A DNA stretch of 64,000 nucleotides from Streptomyces sp. TSRI0107 (GTDB lineage: Bacteria > Actinomycetota > Actinomycetes > Streptomycetales > Streptomycetaceae). The stretch covers positions 1 to 64,000 of the forward strand of contig NZ_LIVZ01000002.1 of assembly GCF_001905845.1 (NCBI RefSeq). The letters are read 5' to 3'. Both the position numbers and the translations under genes were made by a program. Positions 15,867 to 23,930 of this stretch are shown piece by piece. Numbering within the stretch: position 1 is the first letter of the stretch; every line of letters begins with the position of its first letter. Below the pieces are notes generated by a model that saw nothing but the letters and a program-made list of their open reading frames with translations, did no database searches and had not been told where the DNA came from.

Positions 15867-17135
15867 ATGATCACAAGAAGACGGCTGGCGGCAGGGGCCG
15901 GTGCCCTGTCCGCCGCGCTGGCGGTGGGGCTCTCCCTGCCGTCCACGGCGCTCGCCGACGAGACCACGGCCGGACAGCCCAAGGTCAACCTCCTTCTGGA
16001 CGTGAGCGGTTCGATGCGCGCCCGCGACATCGACGGCCAGTCCCGGATGGCCGCGGCCAAGCAGGCGTTCAACGAGGTGCTGGACGCCACTCCGGAGGAC
16101 GTCCGGCTCGGCATCCGCACGCTGGGCGCGAACTACCCCGGCGACGACCGCAAGAAGGGCTGCCGGGACACCGCGCAGCTCTACCCGGTCGGCCCGCTGG
16201 ACCGCACCGAGGCCAAGACGGCCGTCGCCACCCTGGTGCCGACCGGCTGGACGCCGATCGGTCCGGCGCTGCTGAAGGCGGCCGACGACCTGGACGGCGG
16301 CACCGGCTCCAAGCGGATCGTGCTGATCAGCGACGGTGAGGACACCTGCGCCCCGCTCGACCCGTGCGAGGTCGCCCGCGAGATCGCGGCCAAGGGCATC
16401 GGGCTGACCATCGACACCCTCGGTCTGGTGCCCAACACGAAGATGCGGCAGCAGCTCAGCTGTATCGCGGAGGCGACCGGCGGCACCTACACCTCGGTCG
16501 AGCACACCGACGATCTCGCCGACCGGGTCAACCAGTTGGTGGACCGGGCGGCGGACCCGGTGGTGACCCCGGTGGTCACCCAGGGCGGCTCGGAGTGCGC
16601 CAAGGCGCCGACCCTCGAGTCCGGTCTGTACACCGACCGCGAGGAGTTCGGGCAGCAGCGCTGGTACCGGGTCGACCTGCGGCCGGGCCAGGAGCTGCGC
16701 GCCTCGGTGAGCGTGTCCGCGGACCGCGCGGTGAACCCCGGCTACGGGGTGCTGCTGCGGGCCGTCACGGTGCACGAACGCGAGATAGTGCGCGGCGAGG
16801 CGGCGGGCGACGGCCGTACGGACGTGATCTCGACGGGCCTGCGCTACCCCAAGCCGGAGACCGACGAGGACGAGGACGACGCCTCCGTCGAGACCGTGTG
16901 CCTCCAGGTGGCCAACTCCTTCTCGCCGGCCTCCGGCGTCAAGACCACGCCCGGCCTCCCGCTGGAGCTGACCCTCGACGTGGTGGACGGGCCGAGCGAG
17001 TCGGACGACGTGGCCGCCTTCGGTCTGGGACGCGGCTGGTGGCTGCTGGGCGCGCTGATCGTCGCCGGGTTCCTCGCCGGTGTGGTGTGGGGCTGGGTGT
17101 CGCGCTGGCGGATCGCGGTCTGGAGGACCAACTGA
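15867..17135 (+). CDS. Secreted, membrane-anchored VWA-domain protein
   Basis: A 422-residue protein. The N-terminus MITRRRLAAGAGALSAALAVG is an export signal, possibly Tat because of the arginine cluster. The von Willebrand A domain starts at about residue 39 with the MIDAS motif DVSGS (45-49), followed by the conserved threonine near TGWTPIG and the aspartate in ISDGEDTC. A beta-rich region follows. One transmembrane helix (WWLLGALIVAGFLAGVVWGWV) lies close to the C-terminus, leaving a short basic cytoplasmic tail. Its stop overlaps the next gene's ATG by one base. The ligand is unknown. Confidence 0.82.
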   Translation: MITRRRLAAGAGALSAALAVGLSLPSTALADETTAGQPKVNLLLDVSGSMRARDIDGQSRMAAAKQAFNEVLDATPEDVRLGIRTLGANYPGDDRKKGCRDTAQLYPVGPLDRTEAKTAVATLVPTGWTPIGPALLKAADDLDGGTGSKRIVLISDGEDTCAPLDPCEVAREIAAKGIGLTIDTLGLVPNTKMRQQLSCIAEATGGTYTSVEHTDDLADRVNQLVDRAADPVVTPVVTQGGSECAKAPTLESGLYTDREEFGQQRWYRVDLRPGQELRASVSVSADRAVNPGYGVLLRAVTVHEREIVRGEAAGDGRTDVISTGLRYPKPETDEDEDDASVETVCLQVANSFSPASGVKTTPGLPLELTLDVVDGPSESDDVAAFGLGRGWWLLGALIVAGFLAGVVWGWVSRWRIAVWRTN

Positions 17136-17926
17136 TGCGTATCCCGCGTTTCTCCAAGGTGTTCGGTACGGCGCTGCTCCTGCTGGGCCTGGCCGTGGCT
17201 CCCGCGGCCGCGGACGGCACCGACGCCGGGGACGCGCCCACCGAGGCGGGCACGTCCTTCCGTACGGCCACCGAGATCGACCAGGGGCAGACCGCGACGG
17301 CGGACGCCTCCGCGGGCGACTACCTGTACTGGTCGTTCCCGGCGGACGCGGAGCAGCGGCCGACGGTCCGGGCGACGGTGAAGCTGCCCAAGACGCACGC
17401 CGCCGAGACCTGGCAGATCGACGTGTACGACGGTCTGCGCCGCCGTCAGGCCTGCCAGTGGGGCGCGCAGACCCGCACCGCCGCGGCGGACGCGGGCAGC
17501 GTGGAACTGGCCTGTGTGCTGCGCACGGTGCGGGCCTGGTCGGAGCCGTGGGCGAACGACCCGCTGCCGGGCACGTACTACGTCCGGCTGACCGCCGTCG
17601 GCCTGCCCACCGGGGACCTGGGGCTGCCGGTCGGCGCCGAACTGCGGGTGGATTCCAAGGACATGGGCGGCGCGGCGGCGGTGGACGGCCGGCTGGCCGA
17701 GCCGCTGGTGCCGGGCAGCGCGGTGGCGGCCGCGGAGCCGGACGAGGACGCGTCGTCGGCGGTGCTCTCGAGCATCGAGCCGGAGGACGGCTGGGCCTCC
17801 GGCTGGTGGTCCGACCGCTGGGTGTGGACGGCGGTGGGCGGTGTGCTCGCGGCACTGGCCGGGATCGGCGGGTACGCGCTGACGCGCGGCTCGGGGCGTC
17901 CGTCCCGGGTTCCGCCGAACGCGTGA
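17135..17926 (+). CDS. Secreted/membrane partner of the VWA protein, function unknown
   Basis: A 263-residue protein with a signal peptide (FSKVFGTALLLLGLAVAPAAA), an extracellular beta-rich domain and a C-terminal transmembrane helix (WVWTAVGGVLAALAGIGGYAL) followed by a basic tail. The ectodomain segment SFRTATEIDQGQTATADASAGDYLYWSF resembles the corresponding ectodomain of the upstream VWA protein (WYRVDLRPGQELRASVSV), so both may carry the same pre-peptidase-like jelly-roll. The TGATG overlap with the VWA gene indicates translational coupling and equimolar products. Confidence 0.7.
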   Translation: MRIPRFSKVFGTALLLLGLAVAPAAADGTDAGDAPTEAGTSFRTATEIDQGQTATADASAGDYLYWSFPADAEQRPTVRATVKLPKTHAAETWQIDVYDGLRRRQACQWGAQTRTAAADAGSVELACVLRTVRAWSEPWANDPLPGTYYVRLTAVGLPTGDLGLPVGAELRVDSKDMGGAAAVDGRLAEPLVPGSAVAAAEPDEDASSAVLSSIEPEDGWASGWWSDRWVWTAVGGVLAALAGIGGYALTRGSGRPSRVPPNA

Positions 17927-17945
17927 CCCCCTGAACACCCCTGGG

Positions 17946-17969
17946 AAGGCCCGCCCCCGCGCGGGCCTT
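17946..17969. terminator. Hairpin terminator after the VWA pair
   Basis: AAGGCCCGC (17946-17954) pairs with GCGGGCCTT (17961-17969), and TCTCGTCTCTC follows. It lies between the convergent ends of the VWA operon and the HxlR gene. Confidence 0.7.
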
Positions 17970-17993
17970 TCTCGTCTCTCGTTCCCTCGGGTC

Positions 17994-18617
17994 TCATTCC
18001 CTCAGGGCTTTGGCGATCGCCCCGTCGCCGGTCACGGTGACCCGCCCGTCCCGCACCGCGTCGGCCAGGGCGGCCTCGCCGCGCGCGACGGCCGTGCAGG
18101 TGCCGACGTCCAGGACGAGCCTCGCGTCGGGCTCGCCGGGGGCGGGGCCGTCGCCGTAGAGGGGACCGTCCTCGGCGCCGACGTACAGATGGAACTCCCC
18201 CTCGTCGAGGCGGACTTCGACGACACCCTGGCCCTCCAGCCCGCGCAGCAGCGGCAGCGCGAACCAGTGGGCGCGCACCGCGTCGGTGGGCCGCCGCTCG
18301 CCCAGCTCGGCCTGCCCCCACGCGCCGACGGCCTGGAGCACCGGCAGCAACTCGCGTCCGCGCGGGGTGAGTTCGTAGACGTAGGCCGCGCCGGGCGGCG
18401 GCAGCCGGCGCCTGGTGGTCAGCCCGTCGCGCTCCATGTCCTTCAGCCGCGAGGCGAGGACGTCCGTGCTGACGCCCGGCAGGTCCGCGTGCAGGTCGGT
18501 GTAGCGTCGCGGGCCGGCCAGCAGCTCACGGACGATCAGCAGGGTCCAGCGGTCGCCGATGACGTCGAGCGCGCGGGCGGCGGAACAGTACTGGTCGTAG
18601 CTTCGGCGAGGTGGCAT
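17994..18617 (-). CDS. HxlR-family regulator with C-terminal SCP2-like domain
   Basis: A 207-residue protein. YDQYCSAARALDVIGDRWTLLIVRELLAGPRRYTDL is the HxlR winged helix, with the family's near-N-terminal cysteine. VSTDVLASRLKDMERDGL and the LPPPGAAYVYELTPRGREL wing follow. The C-terminal 90 residues (VVEVRLDEGEFHLYVGAED to the end) look like a sterol-carrier-type ligand pocket, as in other long HxlR proteins. ATG 18617 is preferred by family length; ATG 18635 in frame would add MSRLRR. It is divergent from the aminotransferase, and a nested inverted repeat in the promoter is a likely autoregulatory operator. Confidence 0.85.
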   Translation of the reverse strand: MPPRRSYDQYCSAARALDVIGDRWTLLIVRELLAGPRRYTDLHADLPGVSTDVLASRLKDMERDGLTTRRRLPPPGAAYVYELTPRGRELLPVLQAVGAWGQAELGERRPTDAVRAHWFALPLLRGLEGQGVVEVRLDEGEFHLYVGAEDGPLYGDGPAPGEPDARLVLDVGTCTAVARGEAALADAVRDGRVTVTGDGAIAKALRE

Positions 18618-18648
18618 GCGACGCAGTCTAGACATGTTGTTGGACTTT

Positions 18649-18674
18649 CCAAGCGACTACTTGGTAAAACCAAG
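18649..18674. promoter_or_regulatory. Nested CCAAG/CTTGG inverted repeats in the HxlR/aminotransferase promoter
   Basis: CCAAG-CGACTA-CTTGG (18649-18664) shares its right arm with CTTGG-TAAAA-CCAAG (18660-18674), giving three alternating half-sites. Such ACTT/AAGT-rich pairs around the start are typical of HxlR operators. The element overlaps the upstream start option of the HxlR gene and lies 26 bp before the aminotransferase ATG. Confidence 0.6.
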
Positions 18675-18699
18675 TGACACTGGTTACCTGGAGGGGCGC

Positions 18700-19908
18700 A
18701 TGGAGTTCCGGCAGTCGAGCAAGCTCAGCGAGGTCTGTTACGAGATCCGCGGCCCGGTCATCGAGCAGGCCAACGCGCTGGAGGAGGCCGGGCACAGCGT
18801 GCTGCGCCTCAACACCGGCAACCCGGCCCTGTTCGGCTTCGAGGCGCCGGAGGAGATCCTCCAGGACATGATCCGGATGCTGCCGCGGGCGCACGGCTAC
18901 ACCGACTCGCGCGGCGTCCTCTCCGCCCGCCGCGCGGTCGCCCAGCGCTACCAGACGCTCGGCCTGGAGGTGGACGTCGACGACGTGTTCCTCGGCAACG
19001 GCGTGTCGGAGCTGGTCTCCATGGCCGTCCAGGCGCTGCTCGAGGACGGCGACGAGGTCCTCATCCCCGCCCCCGACTTCCCCCTCTGGACGGCGGTGAC
19101 GACCCTCGCGGGCGGCAAGGCTGTCCACTACCTGTGCGACGAGCAGGCCGAGTGGTACCCCGACCTGGCCGACATGGAGTCGAAGATCACCGACCGGACC
19201 AAGGCGGTCGTGATCATCAACCCGAACAACCCGACCGGCGCGGTCTACCCGAAGGAGATCGTCGAGGGCATCCTCGACCTGGCCCGGCGGCACGGCCTGA
19301 TGGTCCTCGCCGACGAGATCTACGACCAGATCCTCTACGACGACGCCGTCCACCACTCGGCCGCCGCCCTCGCCCCCGACCTGGTGGTGCTGACCTTCTG
19401 CGGCCTGTCGAAGACGTACCGGGTGGCGGGATTCCGCTCCGGCTGGCTGGTGGTGACGGGCCCCAAGCAGCACGCGCGCGACTACCTGGAGGGCCTGACC
19501 ATGCTGGCCTCCATGCGGCTGTGCGCCAACGCGCCCGCCCAGTACGCCATCCAGGCCGCGCTCGGCGGCCGGCAGTCCATCGCCGACCTCACCGCACCCG
19601 GCGGGCGCCTGCACGAACAGCGCAATGTGGCCTGGGAGAAGCTGAACGAGATCCCCGGCGTGTCGTGCGTGAAGCCGAAGGGCGCGCTGTACGCCTTCCC
19701 CCGCATCGACCCCAAGGTGCACCCGATCCACGACGACGAGAAGTTCGTCCTGGACCTGCTGCTCCGCGAGAAGATCCAGGTCGTCCAGGGCACCGGCTTC
19801 AACTGGCCCGCCCCCGACCACTTCCGCATCCTCACCCTCCCCCACGCGGACGACCTGGAGGCGGCGATCGGACGGATCGGACGGTTCCTGAGCGGATACC
19901 GGCAGTAG
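18700..19908 (+). CDS. Pyridoxal-phosphate aminotransferase (AlaA-type)
   Basis: A 402-residue fold-type I aminotransferase. HGYTDSRGVLSARRAVAQRY and INPNNPTGAVYP are class I/II signatures. ADEIYDQILYD contains the pyridine-binding aspartate. GLSKTYRVAGFRSGW contains the Schiff-base Lys238. FNWPAPDHFRILTLP near the end has the carboxylate-binding arginine. Sequence style and the N-terminal QSSKLSEVCYEIRGPV match the glutamate-pyruvate (alanine) transaminases AlaA of Gram-negative bacteria and Mycobacterium. The ATG at 18700 has GGAGGGG upstream. Confidence 0.9.
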   Translation: MEFRQSSKLSEVCYEIRGPVIEQANALEEAGHSVLRLNTGNPALFGFEAPEEILQDMIRMLPRAHGYTDSRGVLSARRAVAQRYQTLGLEVDVDDVFLGNGVSELVSMAVQALLEDGDEVLIPAPDFPLWTAVTTLAGGKAVHYLCDEQAEWYPDLADMESKITDRTKAVVIINPNNPTGAVYPKEIVEGILDLARRHGLMVLADEIYDQILYDDAVHHSAAALAPDLVVLTFCGLSKTYRVAGFRSGWLVVTGPKQHARDYLEGLTMLASMRLCANAPAQYAIQAALGGRQSIADLTAPGGRLHEQRNVAWEKLNEIPGVSCVKPKGALYAFPRIDPKVHPIHDDEKFVLDLLLREKIQVVQGTGFNWPAPDHFRILTLPHADDLEAAIGRIGRFLSGYRQ

Positions 19909-19928
19909 GCCCCACGTAACCTGGCCGC

Positions 19929-20528
19929 ATGGGTGATCTCTTCCTCGTGCGGCACGGTGAGACCGAGTGGTCCCGGTCCGGACGGCACACCGGATCGACG
20001 GACGTCCCGCTGACCGAGCACGGCCGGGAGGAGGCGCGGCGGCTGGTGCCGCTGATCCGCTCCCACCGGATCGGGGCCGCGTTCGTCAGCCCCTTGCAGC
20101 GGGCGCGCGAGACCGCGGAGCTCATCGGGTTGCAGGAGGTGCGGGTGGACGCCGATCTGCGGGAGTGGGACTACGGGGCCTACGAGGGCGTCACCACCGT
20201 CGAGATCCAGCGCGAGCGGCCCGGCTGGTTCCTGTTCCGGGACGGGGTCGCGCCGGGGCCCGCGGCGCGGCCCGGGGAGACGCCGGAGCAGATCGGGGAG
20301 CGGGCCGACCGGATGCTGGGCAAGGTGGACGCGGCACTCGCCAACACCGAGGGCGCCGTGGTGCTGGTCGCGCACGGGCACATCCTGCGGGTGCTGACCG
20401 CGCGGCGGCTCGGTTTGCCGCCGCACGACGGGGCGCTGTTCCAGCTGGCCACGGGAGCGCTGTGCCGGCTGGGCACGGAGCACGGGCGGCCGGTGATCGC
20501 CGGCTGGAATGTCAGACCCCCGTCGTAG
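19929..20528 (+). CDS. Histidine phosphatase family protein
   Basis: A 199-residue phosphoglycerate-mutase-like phosphatase. LVRHGETEWS (about residues 6-15) holds the phospho-acceptor histidine of the RHG motif. SPLQRARETAELIG and REWDYGAYEG are the expected middle motifs. VVLVAHGHILRVL holds the second histidine. It is a cytosolic monomeric phosphatase with an unidentified substrate. It begins 20 bp after the aminotransferase stop and may share its transcript. Confidence 0.88.
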   Translation: MGDLFLVRHGETEWSRSGRHTGSTDVPLTEHGREEARRLVPLIRSHRIGAAFVSPLQRARETAELIGLQEVRVDADLREWDYGAYEGVTTVEIQRERPGWFLFRDGVAPGPAARPGETPEQIGERADRMLGKVDAALANTEGAVVLVAHGHILRVLTARRLGLPPHDGALFQLATGALCRLGTEHGRPVIAGWNVRPPS

Positions 20529-20574
20529 CCTTCGAGGCGATGGGTCCTGACCCGCCGCCGGGAAGGAGCACGCC

Positions 20575-21204
20575 GTGACCCGACCGCCCACCGCCGCGCA
20601 GCGGCGTGTCGTCGACGCCGCCGATCCGGTCACCGGACGGCTGAAGGGAACCGAGGCGCAGCTCGCCGCACTGGTGAAGCGGGGGCTCGCCTTCCGGCAT
20701 CCCCGGCCGCCGCACGACCACTTCCTCACCCCGGCCGGACACCGGCTGCGGGAGGCCGAGCCCACGGCGCCTCCCCCGCCGCCCGCGCCCGCCGAACGCA
20801 CCGGCGTCTTCGCCGCCCGTCTAGGTGGTGAGGAGGACGTGCCTGCATCGGGCCCGGCCCGGGTCCGCGAGGTGCACAGTGCCTGGCAGGGTCTGCTGGA
20901 GCTGCGCCGGATGACCAACCCGGACGGTGCCACGGACCGGCCGTGCGGCTGGGAGCGGACACATCTGGTGCAGGCCGCCGCGCTCGCCCTGGAGGCCGCC
21001 GGACACCGGCCGGAGGGACCCGGCTCACCGGGGTACCGGGTGCGCGCCACCCCGCAGCCGGAGGCCGTCGCCGTGCACGAACCGGACACCGAGGCGCTGC
21101 GGGCCTGCGCGGCCACGCTGGAGGGGGCGGGCTGGCAGGCCGGCGAGCACACGGAGCCGCGGACCCGGGCGCGCTATCTGCTGGCCTCCCCTCGGCGGGC
21201 GTGA
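20575..21204 (+). CDS. Conserved hypothetical protein
   Basis: A 209-residue protein that I do not recognise as a known family. The N-terminal 65 residues (AAQRRVVDAADPVTGRLKGTEAQLAALVKRGLAF then FLTPAGHRLRE) read like a winged-helix DNA-binding or ParB-like module. A proline-rich linker and an alpha/beta C-terminal half follow (GWERTHLVQAAALALEAAGH, TLEGAGWQAGEH). The GTG at 20575 has GGAAGGAG upstream, so it is a genuine gene. There is no signal peptide or membrane segment. Confidence 0.65.
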   Translation: MTRPPTAAQRRVVDAADPVTGRLKGTEAQLAALVKRGLAFRHPRPPHDHFLTPAGHRLREAEPTAPPPPPAPAERTGVFAARLGGEEDVPASGPARVREVHSAWQGLLELRRMTNPDGATDRPCGWERTHLVQAAALALEAAGHRPEGPGSPGYRVRATPQPEAVAVHEPDTEALRACAATLEGAGWQAGEHTEPRTRARYLLASPRRA

Positions 21205-21254
21205 GACCCGCGCATGCCAAGATCGGACGAAGCAACCGCCGACCGACAGGGGAC

Positions 21255-21680
21255 ATGGTGAGCACGCCGTTTTCCGTACCGGTGACCGTCCGCGGGTACG
21301 AGACCGACACCCAGGGCCACCTCAACCAGGCCGTCTACCTCAACTACGCCGAACACGCCCGCTGGTCCCTGCTCCAGGCGGCCGGCATCCGCCAGGCCGC
21401 CCTCCAGGCGAAGGGCGTGGGACCGGTGGCGCTGGAGACGACCATCCGCTACCTGCGGGAGCTGCTGGCGGGCGACGAGGTCGAGGTGACCTGCGAGTTC
21501 GTGTGGGGAGACGGCAAGACGTTCCGGATCCGCCAGCACATCGTGAAGGCCGACGGCACGGTCGCCGCGGAGATCGAGGCGGTCGGCGGCCTGCTCGACC
21601 TGAAGGAGCGACGGCTGCTCCCCGATCCGCGCGAACGCTTCAAGGAACTGGCCGCGGATCCCGCGGTGTTCGGGCTCTGA
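21255..21680 (+). CDS. Acyl-CoA thioesterase (hot-dog fold)
   Basis: A 141-residue 4-hydroxybenzoyl-CoA/YbgC-like thioesterase. VRGYETDTQGHLNQAVYLNYAEHARW is the classic N-terminal signature, with the catalytic aspartate-type position in TDTQGH. The central helix and strands (VALETTIRYLRELLAGDEVEV) complete a single hot-dog domain of normal length. It hydrolyses some acyl-CoA in the cytosol. ATG 21255 is preceded by GGGGAC. Confidence 0.86.
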   Translation: MVSTPFSVPVTVRGYETDTQGHLNQAVYLNYAEHARWSLLQAAGIRQAALQAKGVGPVALETTIRYLRELLAGDEVEVTCEFVWGDGKTFRIRQHIVKADGTVAAEIEAVGGLLDLKERRLLPDPRERFKELAADPAVFGL

Positions 21681-21685
21681 GCCCC

Positions 21686-22297
21686 ATGGCGACACGACAC
21701 GTCAAGCCGAGCCTGTACATCTCGGTCGACATCGAGGCGGACGGCCCGATCCCAGGGCCGTACTCCATGCTGAGCCTGGGGGCGGCGGTCGCCGGTGTGC
21801 AGGACGCCGACGGGTTCACCGCGGCCGATCCCGAGCGGCGCACGTTCTATCGCGAACTGCGGCCGATCAGCGACGAGTTCGTGCCCGAGGCGCTCACGGT
21901 GAGCGGGCTGGACCGCGACCGGCTGCGCGCGGAGGGCCTGGACCCGGCCCTCGCGCTCGCCCAGTTCGTCCGCTGGGTGCGCGAGGTGGGCGCCGAGGCG
22001 GGCGCCCAGCCGGTGATGTGCGGCTACCCGGCGTCGTACGACTGGACGTTCCTGTACTGGTACCTGATCCGCTTCACCGGCGAGAGCCCCTTCGGGCACT
22101 CCGGCTGCCTGGACATGAAGACGCTGTACGCGACGAAGGCCGGCGTCCCGCTGCGGGCCGTCGCCAAGCGCTCCATGCCTCCCGAAACGCTGCCACGGCG
22201 CCGCCATACACATCACGCACTGGACGACGCCGTGGAGCAGGCGGAACTGTTGATCAACCTCATGAAGTGGCCGGGGCCCGGGTCGTCGCCCCGGTGA
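21686..22297 (+). CDS. DEDD-type 3'-5' exonuclease-like protein
   Basis: A 203-residue RNase T/DnaQ-fold protein. SVDIEADGPIPGPYSMLSLGA contains Exo I (Asp-x-Glu). CGYPASYDWTFLYWYL is the Exo II region. HHALDDAVEQAELL supplies the Exo III histidine and aspartate. It is a stand-alone domain with no polymerase attached, so a role in RNA or DNA trimming is likely. It begins 5 bases after the thioesterase stop. Its 3' end overlaps the convergent permease gene by 38 bp. Confidence 0.82.
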   Translation: MATRHVKPSLYISVDIEADGPIPGPYSMLSLGAAVAGVQDADGFTAADPERRTFYRELRPISDEFVPEALTVSGLDRDRLRAEGLDPALALAQFVRWVREVGAEAGAQPVMCGYPASYDWTFLYWYLIRFTGESPFGHSGCLDMKTLYATKAGVPLRAVAKRSMPPETLPRRRHTHHALDDAVEQAELLINLMKWPGPGSSPR

Positions 22298-23705
22298 TCT
22301 CCTCTCCCGCTTCCATCGGGTGGGTGACGTCCTGGGCGTCGCGGCCCTTGCCGAGGTGGTTGAAGACGAAGTTCAGCAGGACGGCGGCGACACAGCCGGT
22401 CGAGATGCCGGAGTCCAGGACGATCTTCGCGGTCTCCGGGAAGGCGTGGTAGAACTCCGGCGCGGTGATCGGGATGATGCCGACGGCCAGGGAGACCGCC
22501 ACGATCAGCACGTTGTTGTCCTTGTCCAGGCCGGCCCGCACCAGGGTCTGGATGCCGCTCGCGGCGACCGAGCCGAACAGGACGACGCCCGCGCCGCCGA
22601 GGACCGGGCGGGGCACGACGGCGATGAGCGAGGCGGCGACCGGGCACAGGCCCATCAGCACCAGGAAGCCACCGCCCGCGGCGACGACGAACCGGCTGCG
22701 GATCCGGGTCATCGCGACGAGGCCGATGTTCTGTGCGAAGGCGCTGCACATGAAGCCGTTGAAGACGGGGCTGATGGCGGAGCCGAGGGTGTCGGCGCGC
22801 AGCCCGGCGGCGATGGTCCTCTCGTCGGCCGGGCGGTCGACGATCTCGCCGAGCGCGAGCATGTCGGCGGTCGACTCGGTCATCGAGACGACCATCACCA
22901 CGCACATGGAGAGGATGGCGGCGAGCTGGAACTGCGGGGCGCCGAAGTGGAACGGCGTCGGGAAGCCGACGATGTCCGCGTCGGCGACGGGGCTGAAGTC
23001 GGTCACGCCGAGCGGGATCGCCACCAGCGTGCCGGCGACCAGGCCGAGCAGCACGGCGATCTGCTTGACGAAGCCGCGGGTGAAGCGGCGCAGCAGCAGC
23101 ACGATCACCAGGGTCGCGCCGGCCAGGCCCAGGTTGGTGACGGAGCCGAAGTCGTCGGCGGTGGGGCTGGATCCCTGGGCCCAGCCGAAGGCGACCGGGA
23201 GCAGCGAGATGCCGATCAGGGTGATCACGGTGCCGGTGACGACCGGCGGGAAGAACCGGACCGCCTTGCTGAAGAAGGGGGCGGCGAGGAAGCCGAGGAG
23301 GCCCGCGACGATCACCGCGCCGAAGATGATCGGCAGGGCGTCGGACTTGTCGTCGGTGGCGGCGACGATCGCGGTCATGGGGGCGACACCGGCGAAGGTG
23401 ACGCCGTTGACGAAGGGGAGCCGGGCGCCGATCTTCCAGATGCCCAGGGTCTGCAGGAAGGTGGCGAGGCCCGCGGTGAACAGGCAGGCGCCGGTGAGGA
23501 AGGTCAGTTCGGTGCCGGAGAGGCCGATGGCCGCGCCGACGATCAGGGGCGGGGCGACGACTCCCGCGTACATGGCGGCCACGTGCTGCAGGCCGGTGGT
23601 CGCCATCTTCAGGGGCGGAAGCTTCTCGTCGACGGGATGCACGCCGGAACGCGCGGTGGGGTCCTCGGGGGACATGGGCGGTACGGCTTCGGGCTGAGCG
23701 GCCAC
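22260..23705 (-). CDS. NCS2 (uracil-xanthine) permease 1
   Basis: A 481-residue nucleobase:cation symporter-2 protein with about 12-14 membrane helices. LQHVAAMYAGVVAPPLIVG, GARLPFVNGVTFAGVAPM, the SMTESTADMLALGEI block (NCS2 motif in TM8) and AFAQNIGLVAMTRIRSR (TM10) are diagnostic. This sequence belongs to the xanthine/uric acid branch. GTG 23705 is chosen because GGAGGAG lies just upstream. It is downstream of the 8-oxoguanine deaminase gene but separated from it by two hairpins, so it may have its own promoter. It supplies oxidised purines to the pathway. Confidence 0.92.
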   Translation of the reverse strand: MAAQPEAVPPMSPEDPTARSGVHPVDEKLPPLKMATTGLQHVAAMYAGVVAPPLIVGAAIGLSGTELTFLTGACLFTAGLATFLQTLGIWKIGARLPFVNGVTFAGVAPMTAIVAATDDKSDALPIIFGAVIVAGLLGFLAAPFFSKAVRFFPPVVTGTVITLIGISLLPVAFGWAQGSSPTADDFGSVTNLGLAGATLVIVLLLRRFTRGFVKQIAVLLGLVAGTLVAIPLGVTDFSPVADADIVGFPTPFHFGAPQFQLAAILSMCVVMVVSMTESTADMLALGEIVDRPADERTIAAGLRADTLGSAISPVFNGFMCSAFAQNIGLVAMTRIRSRFVVAAGGGFLVLMGLCPVAASLIAVVPRPVLGGAGVVLFGSVAASGIQTLVRAGLDKDNNVLIVAVSLAVGIIPITAPEFYHAFPETAKIVLDSGISTGCVAAVLLNFVFNHLGKGRDAQDVTHPMEAGEEITGATTRAPATS

Positions 23706-23818
23706 GGCGGCTCCTCCGGTCGGGTACACGTCGGCTCTGACGTGGGTGTCAGGGAGGTGGTGCGGTTGTGGTCGTGCGGGACCGTTGGGGGGGTGGCGCT
23801 GGGGGGAACGGTGACCGT

Positions 23819-23883
23819 TCCGGGGCGCGTGCGTCCACACGCGCCCCGGAGACGGCTGCCGTGGATCCCGCTCGGATCCACGG
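23819..23883. terminator. Two tandem hairpins between deaminase and permease
   Basis: TCCGGGGCGCGTG (23819-23831) pairs with CACGCGCCCCGGA (23838-23850). A second stem, CCGTGGATCC (23859-23868) with GGATCCACGG (23874-23883), follows. Both are perfect and lie after the deaminase stop on its strand, giving strong termination or attenuation before permease 1. Confidence 0.75.
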
Positions 23884-23930
23884 GTCCCGGCCGGGAGCCG
23901 TCCCTCTCGGCCGGAGTCTTGTGAAGCGGG

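Noticed and set aside
15261..17855. An 864-codon minus-strand frame opposite the VWA genes
   Set aside because: Arg/Pro-rich without motifs. The plus-strand frames have signal peptides, a MIDAS motif and membrane helices.
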